The notes under the pieces: model-generated
What the model saw: only the letters and a program-made list of their open reading frames with translations
The model's database searches: none
What the model was told of the DNA's origin: nothing
Shown here: in pieces, positions 17,143-26,007 of the stretch
Position numbering within the stretch: position 1 is the stretch's first letter
Layout of the letters: the number at the start of each line of letters is the position of its first letter
Assembly (NCBI RefSeq): GCF_014205255.1
Contig: NZ_JACHNE010000001.1
Location: forward strand, 6,138,001 to 6,202,000
Source of the DNA: Streptomyces caelestis
GTDB taxonomy: Bacteria > Actinomycetota > Actinomycetes > Streptomycetales > Streptomycetaceae
DNA: 64,000 nt
Reading direction: 5' to 3'
Program-made: the position numbers and the translations under genes

Positions 17143-17736
17143 ATGGAAGCATTCACCACTCACACCGGCCGTGCCGTCCCGCTGCGCCGCAGCAACGTCG
17201 ACACCGACCAGATCATCCCCGCCCACTGGCTCAAGAAGGTCACGCGGGACGGTTTCGAGGACGGGCTGTTCGAGGCCTGGCGCAAGGACGCGTCGTTCGT
17301 GCTCAACCAGCCCGAGCGGCAGGGCGCGACCGTCCTGGTCGCCGGCCCCGACTTCGGCACCGGCTCCTCCCGCGAGCACGCCGTCTGGGCGCTGCAGAAC
17401 TTCGGCTTCAAGGCCGTGATCTCCTCCCGCTTCGCCGACATCTTCCGCGGCAACTCGCTCAAGAACGGCCTGCTCACGGTCGTTCTGGAGCAGAAGATCG
17501 TGGACGCGCTGTGGGAACTCACCGAGAAGGACCCGCAGGCCGAGATCACCGTCGACCTGGTCGCCCGCGAGGTGCGCGCCGAGGGCATCACCGCCTCCTT
17601 CGAGCTGGACGAGAACGCCCGCTGGCGGCTGCTGAACGGCCTCGACGACATCTCGATCACCCTCCAGAACGAGGCGGACATCGCCGCGTACGAGGCGAAG
17701 CGCCCGTCGTTCAAGCCGCAGACGCTCCCGGTCTGA
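17143..17736 (+). CDS. leuD: 3-isopropylmalate dehydratase, small subunit
   Basis: A 197-residue swivel-domain partner of LeuC. Motifs [17 protein letters not shown] and [17 protein letters not shown] are those that close the shared active site. Second gene of the leuCD operon, ending 59 bases before a 14-bp perfect terminator hairpin. Normal length and no anomalies. Confidence 0.98.
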   Translation: MEAFTTHTGRAVPLRRSNVDTDQIIPAHWLKKVTRDGFEDGLFEAWRKDASFVLNQPERQGATVLVAGPDFGTGSSREHAVWALQNFGFKAVISSRFADIFRGNSLKNGLLTVVLEQKIVDALWELTEKDPQAEITVDLVAREVRAEGITASFELDENARWRLLNGLDDISITLQNEADIAAYEAKRPSFKPQTLPV

Positions 17737-17795
17737 TCCGGAGCACGGTCCGCCGCCCCTAGGCAAGGCGACTTTCGGCCACCGCAACACCCCCT

Positions 17796-17828
17796 CTGTA
17801 CCCCCGATCAGCCCGATCGGGGGTACAG
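17796..17828 (+). terminator. 14-bp perfect hairpin terminator of leuCD
   Basis: CTGTACCCCCGATC and GATCGGGGGTACAG pair perfectly around a five-base loop, followed by CCGTTTCT. Confidence 0.9.
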
Positions 17829-18013
17829 CCGTTTCTGCACCCGAACGGCCCTGCCCGTCCTGAGCCGAGCCCTCAACTTCCCACGTTATGCCGGTGGTTG
17901 TTGGGGTACGCGAGATGTACAGCCGTGACGTCCGTGTGTGCCCGGAAGACCGTTTGAGGCGCCAGTTGTCCCCTGCGCAGGCGACAACTCGCCCCAGATG
18001 GCACAATCTGTGC

Positions 18014-18244
18014 ATGGAACACGACGGCCAACTCGAGCTCTATGCGGCAGTCGCGGGCCAACTCAAGGAAGCGCACGCAAGGGTGCGCGCACTGCAAGTC
18101 CCGGAGGGCGTACGGATGGCGCTGACCCGGAAGCTGCTGGTCATTACGGCCGCGGCCAAGCACGATCTCGCCGACGCGGCAAGGCGGCTGGAGCGGTTCA
18201 CCGCGAACCTCGACGAGGGACGTCTCCCTGATGAGGAACGGTGA
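18014..18244 (+). CDS. Small conserved hypothetical protein, 76 residues
   Basis: A helical, charged protein (starts MEHDGQLELYAAVAGQL, ends RLPDEER) with strong coding bias. The central part KEAHARVRALQVPEGVRMALTRKLLVITAAAKHDL looks like an amphipathic helix pair; there is no membrane segment, cysteine or known motif. The frame extends upstream to 17888 but only the part from ATG 18014 reads as protein. I do not recognise a function. It sits alone between the leuCD terminator and the hupS promoter. Confidence 0.65.
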   Translation: MEHDGQLELYAAVAGQLKEAHARVRALQVPEGVRMALTRKLLVITAAAKHDLADAARRLERFTANLDEGRLPDEER

Positions 18245-18300
18245 ACCGCACAACATCGTCGAGTTCGTTGCGGCACAAGGGTGATAAGCCCGTTTCGTGT

Positions 18301-18329
18301 TTGATTTGCGGTATATATCTGCCTAACGT
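18301..18329 (+). promoter_or_regulatory. Predicted hupS promoter
   Basis: TTGATT and TAACGT are 17 bases apart, with start of transcription expected near 18336. Just downstream, AGAAC-N6-GTTCT (18341-18356) is an inverted repeat that could be an operator. The hupS start codon follows at 18381. Confidence 0.55.
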
Positions 18330-18380
18330 GCGAAAAAGCTAGAACACTTTCGTTCTGGCAATGTCTCCGAAGGGGAAGAC

Positions 18381-19016
18381 GTGAACAAGGCGCAGCTCGT
18401 AGAAGCGATTGCCGACAAGATGGGCGGCCGACAGCAGGCCGCCGACGCTGTCGACCATGTACTGGACGCCATCGTCCGCGCGGTCGTCGCAGGTGAGAGG
18501 GTTTCCGTCACCGGCTTCGGTTCCTTCGAGAAGGTCGACCGTCCGGCCCGCTACGCCCGTAACCCACAGACGGGCGAGCGGGTTCGGGTCAAGAAGACCT
18601 CCGTTCCGCGCTTCCGCGCGGGCCAGGGCTTCAAGGACCTGGTCAGCGGCTCGAAGAAGCTGCCGCGCGGTGGCGAGGTCTCCGTCAAGAAGGCTCCGAA
18701 GGGCAGCCTGACCGGCGGCGCCGGCGCGACGGTCAAGAAGGCCGCCGCGAAGAAGGCGACCGCCAAGACGGCCGCCGCGAAGAAGGCCACGGCCAAGAAG
18801 GCGCCGGCGAAGAAGGCCACCACCAAGACCGCGGCCGCGAAGAAGACCACGGCGAAGAAGGCTCCGGCCAAGACCACGACGGCCAAGACCACCGCCGCGA
18901 AGAAGACCACCGCCCAGAAGGCACCGGCGAAGAAGGCGACCGCCAAGAAGGCGCCCGCCAAGAAGTCGACGGCGCGCAAGACCACCGCGAAGAAGACCAC
19001 CGCCCGCAAGAAGTAG
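18381..19016 (+). CDS. hupS: HU-family nucleoid protein with lysine-rich tail, HupS
   Basis: A 211-residue two-part protein. Residues 1 to about 93 form a complete HU fold ([35 protein letters not shown]). The rest is a histone H1-like tail of repeated AKK, TAKK and APAKK units ending in RKK, expected to bind DNA without sequence preference. This architecture is the sporulation-linked HupS of Streptomyces, which compacts spore nucleoids. GTG start at 18381 with AGGGGAAG upstream. The tail is encoded by near-repetitive DNA, so its length may vary between strains. Confidence 0.96.
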   Translation: MNKAQLVEAIADKMGGRQQAADAVDHVLDAIVRAVVAGERVSVTGFGSFEKVDRPARYARNPQTGERVRVKKTSVPRFRAGQGFKDLVSGSKKLPRGGEVSVKKAPKGSLTGGAGATVKKAAAKKATAKTAAAKKATAKKAPAKKATTKTAAAKKTTAKKAPAKTTTAKTTAAKKTTAQKAPAKKATAKKAPAKKSTARKTTAKKTTARKK

Positions 19017-19038
19017 GGGTGCTGGGGCACTCACGCGC

Positions 19039-19068
19039 CGGGCCGGACTCCGTACGGAGTCCGGCCCG
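19039..19068. terminator. Perfect palindromic terminator shared by convergent genes
   Basis: CGGGCCGGACTCCGT followed directly by its exact complement, 15 bp with no spacer, between hupS (plus) and the small minus-strand gene. It can serve both strands. Confidence 0.85.
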
Positions 19069-19087
19069 CGGTGTGTTCAGGGAGTGG

Positions 19088-19291
19088 TCAGAGGGTCTGG
19101 AGGGTCACCAGAGTGATCCGGAGGTCCTCCCTCGCGCCCTCCACCTCGATCCGCACCCGCTGTCCCGGGCGCAGCAGCCGCAGACCCCCCGCGTCGAACG
19201 CCGCCGCGTCGAAGGGCACCGGGGTGCCGTCGTCCAGGAGGACTTGCCCACTGCGGCTTTCGGGGTCGTACGTGTACGCGGTCGCCTGCAT
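19088..19291 (-). CDS. Small cold-shock/OB-like protein, 67 residues
   Basis: A short beta-rich protein, MQATAYTYDPESRSGQVLLDDGTP at its start and then RPGQRVRIEVEG. The layout (strand, SGQVLLDDG turn, phenylalanine-containing strand, GQRVRIEV) resembles a cold-shock domain, but the aromatic RNA-binding motifs are not intact, so nucleic-acid binding is uncertain. It starts at ATG 19291, nine bases after the cofC stop, and is probably co-transcribed with cofC. Function unknown. Confidence 0.75.
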   Translation of the reverse strand: MQATAYTYDPESRSGQVLLDDGTPVPFDAAAFDAGGLRLLRPGQRVRIEVEGAREDLRITLVTLQTL

Positions 19292-19300
19292 GGCCGCAGC

Positions 19301-19939
19301 CTACTGCCCGGGTATCAGCAACCGCGCGGCGGCCGCGGCCGTATGAGGGCCGACCCCCAGGGCCAGCGCGGTGCGCAGGTCGTCGCCGGTGTCCACGTCC
19401 TGGCGTACGGAATCCACGGCGGCGAGGGACAGTTCCACGGCCCCGGAGGCGCGGTGCCGGGCCCGGGAATCGATACCGAAAGCCGGGAACAATTGCCGCC
19501 TCGGGGCGGCGGCCAGCAGAGTCGTACCGATTTCGGCCGCGTCCGGGAGAAATGCGCGTGGGAATTCGGCGGCGGTATCGAGCACCCGGGCCAATTCCTG
19601 CGGGCGCAGTGCCGGCAGGTCGGCGTTCAGTGCGGCCACCGGGCTTTCGGGACGTGCCGACCGGACGGCCCCCGCCGCGTGTGCGAGGGCGACGTTGAGG
19701 CCGCCTCCCGGCTCGTCGGGAATGATCGCCGCGCCCAGAGCGGCCAGTTCACGGCCCGCCCGGGCGTCGTCCGTGACGACTGCCACATCCCGTACCGCGG
19801 AGCAGGCCAGCGCGGCCGCCACCGTGTCCTGGGCGAAGGCGAGCGCCAGGTCCGGCCGCAGCCCGTCGTCCGCGGTGTCCGCAAGCCTGCTCTTGGCCTG
19901 GGCCAGGGGTTTCAGGGGTACGACCAAGGTCCACTGCAC
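19301..19939 (-). CDS. cofC: Phospholactate/phosphoenolpyruvate guanylyltransferase (CofC/FbiD)
   Basis: A 212-residue nucleotidyltransferase of coenzyme F420 biosynthesis. It activates 2-phospholactate or, in actinomycetes, phosphoenolpyruvate with GTP. N-terminal WTLVVPLKPLAQAKSRLA is the nucleotide-binding signature; NADLPALRPQELARVL carries the metal-binding aspartate; PAFGIDSRARHRASGA is the substrate region. GTG start at 19939. The other F420 genes are not in the window. A neighbouring luciferase-like enzyme at 51050 could use F420 or FMN, which the sequence does not settle. Confidence 0.92.
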   Translation of the reverse strand: MQWTLVVPLKPLAQAKSRLADTADDGLRPDLALAFAQDTVAAALACSAVRDVAVVTDDARAGRELAALGAAIIPDEPGGGLNVALAHAAGAVRSARPESPVAALNADLPALRPQELARVLDTAAEFPRAFLPDAAEIGTTLLAAAPRRQLFPAFGIDSRARHRASGAVELSLAAVDSVRQDVDTGDDLRTALALGVGPHTAAAAARLLIPGQ

Positions 19940-20096
19940 AGATGTCCCGTCCCTCTCTTGTCGCGGTCATTGTCACCCGGGGCCACCGGCGCCCGGCGTG
20001 TCGGGGCGTACGGTGTTCTCGACAGACCGGCGGGCGGGGGCGACACTTGTGCGGCCCCCGTGGCCCCCGCCCCAGGCCCTAGAGGAAGGTGTCCGC

Positions 20097-20927
20097 GTGC
20101 CCCGCCGCAGAATCGGCTTCTGGTACCGCTTCGCCGCGGTGCTCTGCAAACCGCCGCTGGTGGTGCTGCTCAGGCGGGACTGGCGCGGAATGGAGCACAT
20201 TCCGGTCGAGGGGGGATTTATCACCGCGGTGAACCACAATTCGCACATCGATCCCTTCGCTTACGCGCACTTTCAGTACAACACCGGGCGCGTCCCGCGA
20301 TTCCTCGCGAAGAGCGCGCTTTTCAAGAAGGGATTCGTCGGCGCCGCGATGCGCGGCACCGGGCAGATTCCCGTCTACCGCGAGAGCACGGACGCGCTGA
20401 GCGCCTTCCGGGCCGCGATCGACGCCGTGGACCGCGGGGAATGCGTCGCCTTCTATCCCGAGGGCACCCTCACCCGCGACCCGGCGGGCTGGCCCATGAC
20501 CGGCAAGACCGGGGCCGCCCGCGTCGCCCTCCAGACCAAGTGCCCGGTGATCCCCGTCGCCCAGTGGGGCTGCAACGAACTGCTGCCGCCGTACTCGAAG
20601 AAGCCGCGTCTCCTGCCGCGCAAGACGCACCACGTGCTCGCCGGGCCGCCGGTGGACCTCACGCGGTTCTACGACCGGGAGATGACCGCGGAGCTCCTGA
20701 AGGAGGCCACGGAGGTCATCATGGCCGCCGTCACCCGCCAGCTGGAGGAGATCCGCGGCGAGCAGGCGCCCGAGACGCCCTACGACCCGCGTCGGGAGCG
20801 GATCGAACAGCGGCGCCGCACCAAGGCGCAGACACAGCGGGGCGGGCAGCAGGCGGCATCGCCGGTGCAGTCGGCACCGGCGGGACAATCCGCACAGTCG
20901 GCACAGGAAAAGGGGCTGGGCAAGTGA
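20097..20927 (+). CDS. plsC: 1-acyl-sn-glycerol-3-phosphate acyltransferase (PlsC family)
   Basis: A 276-residue acyltransferase that adds the second acyl chain to lysophosphatidate. Block I is NHNSHID (the HX4D motif), block III FYPEGTLTRD, and block IV CPVIPVAQWG. A hydrophobic stretch near residues 9-23 probably anchors it at the membrane. The last 40 residues are a disordered Gln/Ala/Ser-rich tail. GTG at 20097 follows AGGAAGG at good spacing. Its stop overlaps the gpsA start (GTGA), linking two steps that feed phospholipid synthesis. Confidence 0.94.
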   Translation: MPRRRIGFWYRFAAVLCKPPLVVLLRRDWRGMEHIPVEGGFITAVNHNSHIDPFAYAHFQYNTGRVPRFLAKSALFKKGFVGAAMRGTGQIPVYRESTDALSAFRAAIDAVDRGECVAFYPEGTLTRDPAGWPMTGKTGAARVALQTKCPVIPVAQWGCNELLPPYSKKPRLLPRKTHHVLAGPPVDLTRFYDREMTAELLKEATEVIMAAVTRQLEEIRGEQAPETPYDPRRERIEQRRRTKAQTQRGGQQAASPVQSAPAGQSAQSAQEKGLGK

Positions 20928-21934
20928 GCAAGCCGGTCAAGGCGGCGGTGCTGAGCGCCGGTTCGTGGGGCACGGCCTTCGGCATGGTGCTCGCCGACGC
21001 CGGGTGCGAGGTCACCCTGTGGGGACGCCGCCCGGAAGTCGTGGAGGCGATCAACTCCACCCGCACCAACCCCGACTACTTCCCGGGGGTCGAACTCCCG
21101 GAGAACGTGCGGGCCACCACGGATCCCGCGGAGGCCGCCGCGGACGCCGACTTCACGGTCCTCTCGGTGCCCTCGCAGACCCTGCGCGCCAACCTCGCCG
21201 ACTGGGCGCCGCTGCTCGCCCCCGGCACGGTCCTCGTATCGCTGATGAAGGGCGTCGAACTCGGCTCCGCGATGCGGATGAGCGAGGTCATCGACGACGT
21301 CGCCAAGGTCGGCCCGGACCGCATCGCCGTGGTCACCGGACCCAACCTGGCCCGCGAGATCGCCGCGCGGATGCCGGCCGCCGCCGTGGTAGCCTGCACC
21401 GACGAGGCCGTCGCCCAGCGGCTCCAGACCGCCTGCCACACGCCCTACTTCCGCCCGTACACCAACACCGACGTCGTCGGCTGCGAACTCGGCGGCGCGG
21501 TCAAGAACGTCATCGGCCTGGCCGTCGGCATCGCGGACGGCATGGGCCTCGGCGACAACGCCAAGGGCTCGCTCATCACCCGCGGTCTCGCCGAGACCAC
21601 CCGGCTCGGCATGGCGCTCGGCGCCGACCCGCTGACCTTCTCCGGACTCGCGGGCCTGGGCGACCTGGTGGCCACCTGCTCCTCGCCGCTGTCCCGCAAC
21701 CACACCTTCGGCACCAACCTCGGCAGGGGCATGACCCTCCAGGAGACCATCGCGGTCACCAAGCAGACCGCCGAGGGCGTCAAGTCCTGCGAATCCGTGC
21801 TGGATCTGGCCCGTCGGCACGGCGTCGACATGCCCATCACGGAGACGGTCGTCGGCATCGTGCACGAGGGCAAGCCTCCGGTGGTGGCTCTCAAGGAGCT
21901 GATGTCGCGCAGCGCGAAGCCGGAACGACGCTGA
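20924..21934 (+). CDS. gpsA: NAD(P)-dependent glycerol-3-phosphate dehydrogenase
   Basis: A 336-residue enzyme that reduces dihydroxyacetone phosphate to sn-glycerol-3-phosphate, the phospholipid backbone. The N-terminal dinucleotide fold has SAGSWGTAFG (about 11-20), with Ser in place of the usual first Gly. The C-terminal catalytic half has GAVKNVIGLAVGIADG with the active-site lysine and GLGDLVATC. GTG start overlaps plsC by four bases, so the pair is translationally coupled. Confidence 0.97.
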   Translation: MSKPVKAAVLSAGSWGTAFGMVLADAGCEVTLWGRRPEVVEAINSTRTNPDYFPGVELPENVRATTDPAEAAADADFTVLSVPSQTLRANLADWAPLLAPGTVLVSLMKGVELGSAMRMSEVIDDVAKVGPDRIAVVTGPNLAREIAARMPAAAVVACTDEAVAQRLQTACHTPYFRPYTNTDVVGCELGGAVKNVIGLAVGIADGMGLGDNAKGSLITRGLAETTRLGMALGADPLTFSGLAGLGDLVATCSSPLSRNHTFGTNLGRGMTLQETIAVTKQTAEGVKSCESVLDLARRHGVDMPITETVVGIVHEGKPPVVALKELMSRSAKPERR

Positions 21935-21993
21935 GCGACGCGGGTCCGGAGGCGCTGTATCCCGGCCCTACCAACGGGTACTCTCAACGCGAT

Positions 21994-23151
21994 ATGAGCA
22001 CCGAGAACCTCCCCCAGAGCCCCGAGCAGCCGCCGCGCAAGCCGCGTGTGGCCGTCGTGTTCGGCGGGCGCAGCTCCGAACACGGGATCTCCGTGGTCAC
22101 GGCCGGCGCCGTCCTCAAGGCCATCGACCGGACGAAGTACGACGTCCTGCCGATCGGCATCACCCAGGACGGCCGCTGGGCGCTCACGGCGGACGAACCG
22201 GAGCGGATGGCGATCGTCGACCGGCGCCAGCCGAGCGTCGACCTGCTCGCCGAGTCCGACGAGGGCGGAGTGATCCTCCCGGTCGACCCCGCCAACCGCG
22301 AAGTCGTCTACAGCGAGCCGGGGTCCGTCCCCAAGGCGCTCGGCGAGGTCGACGTGGTCTTCCCGATGCTGCACGGCCCCTACGGCGAGGACGGCACCCT
22401 GCAGGGCCTCCTGGAGCTCTCCGGTGTCCCGTACGTCGGTTCGGGGGTGCTCGCCTCGGCCGTGGGCCAGGACAAGGAGTACATGAAGCGGGTGTTCACC
22501 TCGTTCGGGCTCCGGGTCGGCCCGTACGTGGTGGTCCGCCCGCGCGAGTGGGAGCGCGACGAGGCCGGCGCCCGCAAGAAGATCGTCGACTTCGCCGGTG
22601 AGCACGGCTGGCCGCTGTTCGTGAAGCCGGCGCGCGCCGGTTCGTCGATCGGCATCACCAAGGTCGACGACCTCTCCGGGCTCGACGCGGCGATCGCCGA
22701 GGCCCAGCGGCACGACCCGAAGATCCTCGTGGAGGCCGCGCTGCGCGGCCGCGAGATCGAGTGCGGCGTCCTGGAGTTCGAGGACGGTCCCCGGGCCTCA
22801 GCGCCCGCCGAGATCCCCTCTCCCGAGGCACACGCTTATTACGACTTCGAGGCCAAGTACATCGACTCGACGCCGGGAATCGTGCCGGCGCCTCTGACGC
22901 CCGAGGAGACGGCCGAGGTGCAGCGCCTGGCGGTCGACGCCTTCGAGGCGGCGTCCTGCGAGGGCCTGGTCCGCGCGGACTTCTTCCTCACCGAGGACGG
23001 CGAGTTCGTGATCAACGAGATCAACACGATGCCCGGCTTCACGCCCATCTCGATGTATCCGCAGATGTGGCAGGCGAGCGGGGTGAGCTACCCGGAGCTG
23101 GTGGACCGCCTGGTGCAGGCGGCACTTCGCCGTTCCACGGGCCTTCGCTAG
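21994..23151 (+). CDS. ddlA: D-alanine--D-alanine ligase
   Basis: A 385-residue ATP-grasp enzyme making the D-Ala-D-Ala dipeptide of peptidoglycan. Motifs: VVFGGRSSEHGIS near the N-terminus, MLHGPYGEDGTLQG, ATP-grasp KPARAGSSIGI, and the metal and substrate end VINEINTMPGFTPISMYPQM. Nothing points to a D-Ala-D-Lac ligase. ATG at 21994, 59 bases after gpsA. Its terminator appears to lie inside the end of the convergent DUF3515 gene. Confidence 0.97.
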   Translation: MSTENLPQSPEQPPRKPRVAVVFGGRSSEHGISVVTAGAVLKAIDRTKYDVLPIGITQDGRWALTADEPERMAIVDRRQPSVDLLAESDEGGVILPVDPANREVVYSEPGSVPKALGEVDVVFPMLHGPYGEDGTLQGLLELSGVPYVGSGVLASAVGQDKEYMKRVFTSFGLRVGPYVVVRPREWERDEAGARKKIVDFAGEHGWPLFVKPARAGSSIGITKVDDLSGLDAAIAEAQRHDPKILVEAALRGREIECGVLEFEDGPRASAPAEIPSPEAHAYYDFEAKYIDSTPGIVPAPLTPEETAEVQRLAVDAFEAASCEGLVRADFFLTEDGEFVINEINTMPGFTPISMYPQMWQASGVSYPELVDRLVQAALRRSTGLR

Positions 23152-23185
23152 GAACCGTCCCAGAACGGCATTCGATGCACGGCGC

Positions 23186-23713
23186 TCAGGAGGCGATCCC
23201 CTTGGGGATCGCCTTCTTCACGGCCGAAGCCAGATCGGTCAGCACCCCCGAGCTGTCCACGCCCTCCGGCACGGCCACCTCGACATAGGCCTCACGGTTC
23301 GCCGAGGTGAACCGGTACCCCCCGTCGTCCTGCTTCTCCATCAGCCAGTCGACCCCGTTCACACCCCCGGCGACGGCATCCGGATCCCGTCCGTCGGCCA
23401 CCTTCGGATCGACCATCTTCGGCGGCTGCGGCACACCGCAGCGAAGTATGATCGCCGGGCTGCCCCAGCCCGCCGTCAGCGCCGACGCGGGCTCGGGATC
23501 CTCGCGGCGCTCCCCGTCCACCTTCGCGGGCAGTACCTTGTCCAGGTTCCGGCACAGTTCCGCGACCTTCGCGCCCGGACTGGGAACCGCCGCCGACGCG
23601 CTGTCGTCTGCCGAGGAGCAGGCCGCGGCAGTGATCAACAGCGCGAGAGCGGGCAGGCGGAGGAAAACGCGGGACACAGAACGGTGCCGGTGACGGAAAG
23701 AGTTCACCGGCAC
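23186..23713 (-). CDS. DUF3515 lipoprotein
   Basis: A 175-residue secreted lipoprotein. A basic start (RHRHRSVSRVF) leads to a hydrophobic core and the lipobox LITAAAC, so mature protein would be lipid-anchored at the outer face of the membrane. A conserved body with LCRNLDKVLP, two cysteines (one in ILRCGVP) and WLMEKQDDGGYRFTSANREAYVEVAVP marks the DUF3515 family, whose function is unknown. GTG at 23713 is taken as start; GTG at 23707 is possible. It follows the RAM-domain gene on the same strand by 14 bases. The last codons encode a hairpin that probably terminates ddlA. Confidence 0.9.
   Translation of the reverse strand: MPVNSFRHRHRSVSRVFLRLPALALLITAAACSSADDSASAAVPSPGAKVAELCRNLDKVLPAKVDGERREDPEPASALTAGWGSPAIILRCGVPQPPKMVDPKVADGRDPDAVAGGVNGVDWLMEKQDDGGYRFTSANREAYVEVAVPEGVDSSGVLTDLASAVKKAIPKGIAS
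23191..23214 (+). terminator. ddlA terminator inside the DUF3515 coding end
   Basis: AGGCGATCCCC and GGGGATCGCCT form an 11-bp perfect stem with a two-base loop, followed by TCTTC on the plus strand, 40 bases after the ddlA stop. The same bases encode the last residues of the convergent gene. Confidence 0.7.
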
Positions 23714-23727
23714 AGGGTAGACGGGGG

Positions 23728-23961
23728 CTACAGATGGACGACCGGGCAGGTCAGGGTGCGGGTGATGCCGTCCACTTGCTGGACCTTGGCGACCACCATG
23801 CGGCCGAGGTCGTCGACGGTGTCGGCCTGGGCCCGCACGATCACGTCGTACGGTCCTGTGACGTCCTCGGCCTGGATGACCCCAGGAATCTTGCTGATCG
23901 TCTCGGCGACGGTCGACGCCTTGCCGACCTCCGTCTGGATCAGGATGTACGCCTGTACCAC
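23728..23961 (-). CDS. Stand-alone Lrp/AsnC ligand-binding (RAM) domain protein
   Basis: A 77-residue protein equal to just the C-terminal effector domain of Lrp/AsnC regulators (VVQAYILIQTEVGKASTVAE; IPGVIQAEDVTGPYDVIV; GITRTLTCPV). It lacks a helix-turn-helix, so it cannot bind DNA alone; family members form rings that bind amino acids. The start is GTG at 23961 directly behind GGAGGTTCC; the open frame continues upstream but without protein-like sequence. Probably co-transcribed with the DUF3515 gene. Its ligand is unknown. Confidence 0.9.
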   Translation of the reverse strand: MVQAYILIQTEVGKASTVAETISKIPGVIQAEDVTGPYDVIVRAQADTVDDLGRMVVAKVQQVDGITRTLTCPVVHL

Positions 23962-24167
23962 GGAACCTCCAGGGCGGCCACGAGGATCATGTGGGGAAAA
24001 GGAACGCCACGGTATCGCGTCGCCGCTCGCCGCGGGGAGACCTGCGGGGACCGGGTCTTGCGCGCCGGGGTGCAGGTCCGGCAGAACTTGACGGTCACTT
24101 CGACCGTAACGAGGACCGAGAGGCCTCGCGACCGGGCACGGACAGGGACAGAAGGGGAGAAAGGGCA

Positions 24168-25133
24168 ATGAAGGGCACTGTTGGTGAGCTCGGTGAGTTC
24201 GGGCTCATCAGGGAGCTCACCTCCCGTCTGACCACCACCCCGGCGGTCCGGGTCGGCCCCGGCGACGATGCCGCCGTGGTGGCCGCGCCCGACCGCAGGG
24301 TCGTGGCCAGTACGGACATCCTGGTGGAGGGCCGGCACTTCCGCCGGGACTGGTCGACGGCCTACGACGTGGGCCGCAAGGCGGCGGCGCAGAACCTCGC
24401 CGACATCGCCGCCATGGGCGCCGTGCCGACCGCGCTGCTGCTCGGTCTGGTCGTTCCGGCCGAGTTGCCGGTGACATGGCCGAGCGAGCTGATGGACGGC
24501 CTGCGCGACGAGTGCCAGGTGGCCGGTGCCGCCGTGGTCGGCGGTGACGTCGTACGCGGCGACTCGATCGTGGTGTCGATCACCGCGCTCGGCGACCTGC
24601 GCAACCAGGAGCCGGTGACGCGGGCGGGCGCGCAGCCCGGCGACCTCGTCGCGGTGACGGGCTGGCTGGGCTGGTCGGCGGCCGGTTACGCGGTGCTCTC
24701 CCGGGGGTTCCGCTCGCCGCGCGCCTTCGTGGAGGCCCACCGCCGCCCCGAGCCGCCGTACCACGCGGGTCCGGCCGCCGCCGGGCTCGGGGCGACCGCC
24801 ATGTGCGACGTGAGCGACGGGCTGATCGCCGACCTCGGGCACATCGCCGAGGCCAGCAAGGTCCGTATCGACATCCGCTCCGGGGCGATCGACATCCCCT
24901 CCCAGATGAACGACATCGGGCAGGCCGTCGGCGTCGACCCCATGCAGTGGGTGCTGACCGGGGGAGAGGACCACGCGATCGTGGCGACCTTCCCGCCGGA
25001 CGTGAAGCTGCCCGCCCGCTGGAAGGTCATCGGCGAGGTCCTCAACCCGTCGGCGCTGCCCCAGGTGACGGTCGACGGGGCGCCGTGGACCAGCAAGGGC
25101 GGCTGGGACCACTTCGGAGACATGGAGTCATGA
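24168..25133 (+). CDS. thiL: Thiamine-monophosphate kinase
   Basis: A 321-residue PurM-fold ATP-dependent kinase that converts thiamine phosphate to thiamine diphosphate. Motifs: GPGDDAAVV (Mg-binding), [33 protein letters not shown], and the C-terminal [17 protein letters not shown] at 24168 follows GAAGGGGAGAAAGG. It overlaps thiD by ATGA, so salvage and phosphorylation steps are co-translated. I found no convincing TPP riboswitch in the 206-base leader. Confidence 0.97.
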   Translation: MKGTVGELGEFGLIRELTSRLTTTPAVRVGPGDDAAVVAAPDRRVVASTDILVEGRHFRRDWSTAYDVGRKAAAQNLADIAAMGAVPTALLLGLVVPAELPVTWPSELMDGLRDECQVAGAAVVGGDVVRGDSIVVSITALGDLRNQEPVTRAGAQPGDLVAVTGWLGWSAAGYAVLSRGFRSPRAFVEAHRRPEPPYHAGPAAAGLGATAMCDVSDGLIADLGHIAEASKVRIDIRSGAIDIPSQMNDIGQAVGVDPMQWVLTGGEDHAIVATFPPDVKLPARWKVIGEVLNPSALPQVTVDGAPWTSKGGWDHFGDMES

Positions 25134-25921
25134 TTCCCAACGTCCTCACGGTGGCGGGCTCCGACTCGGGCGGCGGCGCCGGCATCCAGGCCGACCTGAA
25201 GACGATGCTCGCCCTCGGCGTGCACGGCATGAGCGTCCTCACGGCGGTGACCGCGCAGAACTCCCTCGGCGTACAGGGGGCTTGGGAGCTGCCGGTGGAG
25301 GCGGTGCGGGCCCAGTACCGCAGCGTCGTGGACGACATCGGCGTCCAGGCGGTCAAGACCGGGATGCTGGCCTCCGCCGAACTCGTGGAGACGGTGGCCG
25401 AGTTGATCGCGGGCACGGACGCCCCGGTGGTCGTCGACCCGGTGGGCGTCTCCAAGCACGGCGACTCCCTGCTCGCCGCCTCGGCGCTGGGCTCCGTCCG
25501 TACGAAGCTGCTGCCGGTGGCGACGGTCGCCACCCCCAACCTCGACGAGGTCGCCCAGCTGACGGGCGTGCGCGTCGAGACGGAGGAGCAGCTGCGGCGG
25601 GCCGCGGCGGCCGTGCTCGGATACGGACCGCGGTGGGTGCTGATCAAGGGCGGTCACCTGTCCGGGGACGCCGTGGACCTGCTCACGGACGGCTCCGAGG
25701 AGCACTGGCTGCGGGCGCCGAGGCACGACAACCGGCACACCCACGGCACGGGCTGCACCCTCGCCTCCGCCATCGCGTCACAGCTCGCCAAGGGGCATAC
25801 GGTGCCGGAGGCGGTGGCGGCGGCCAAGGAATACGTCACCGGGGCGATCGAGGCCGGGTTCGCCCTCGGCGGGGGGATCGGGCCGGTGGATCATGGCTGG
25901 CGCTTCCGCACCGGTTGCTGA
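25130..25921 (+). CDS. thiD: Hydroxymethylpyrimidine/phosphomethylpyrimidine kinase
   Basis: A 263-residue ribokinase-fold kinase that phosphorylates HMP and HMP-P for thiamine synthesis. Signature elements are [18 protein letters not shown] at the start, [11 protein letters not shown], the [11 protein letters not shown] core and the catalytic anion-hole motif [13 protein letters not shown]. Its ATG overlaps the thiL stop. A 14-bp terminator follows 17 bases after the stop and is shared with convergent rpmB. Confidence 0.97.
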   Translation: MIPNVLTVAGSDSGGGAGIQADLKTMLALGVHGMSVLTAVTAQNSLGVQGAWELPVEAVRAQYRSVVDDIGVQAVKTGMLASAELVETVAELIAGTDAPVVVDPVGVSKHGDSLLAASALGSVRTKLLPVATVATPNLDEVAQLTGVRVETEEQLRRAAAAVLGYGPRWVLIKGGHLSGDAVDLLTDGSEEHWLRAPRHDNRHTHGTGCTLASAIASQLAKGHTVPEAVAAAKEYVTGAIEAGFALGGGIGPVDHGWRFRTGC

Positions 25922-25938
25922 ACATCCGGGCACGGCAA

Positions 25939-25969
25939 AAAGCCGGTCCACCAGGGGTGGACCGGCTTT
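25939..25969. terminator. Bidirectional terminator between thiD and rpmB
   Basis: AAAGCCGGTCCACC pairs perfectly with GGTGGACCGGCTTT around a three-base loop; A-tract on one side and T-tract on the other suit both strands. Confidence 0.92.
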
Positions 25970-26007
25970 CTACAGCGAACCAGCAGTGGCCGCGCGCTAG
26001 CGGAGCG

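Noticed and set aside
23962-24167. A TPP riboswitch before thiL
   Set aside because: I looked for the conserved CTGAGA and ACCTGA-type THI-box elements and did not find them in the leader.
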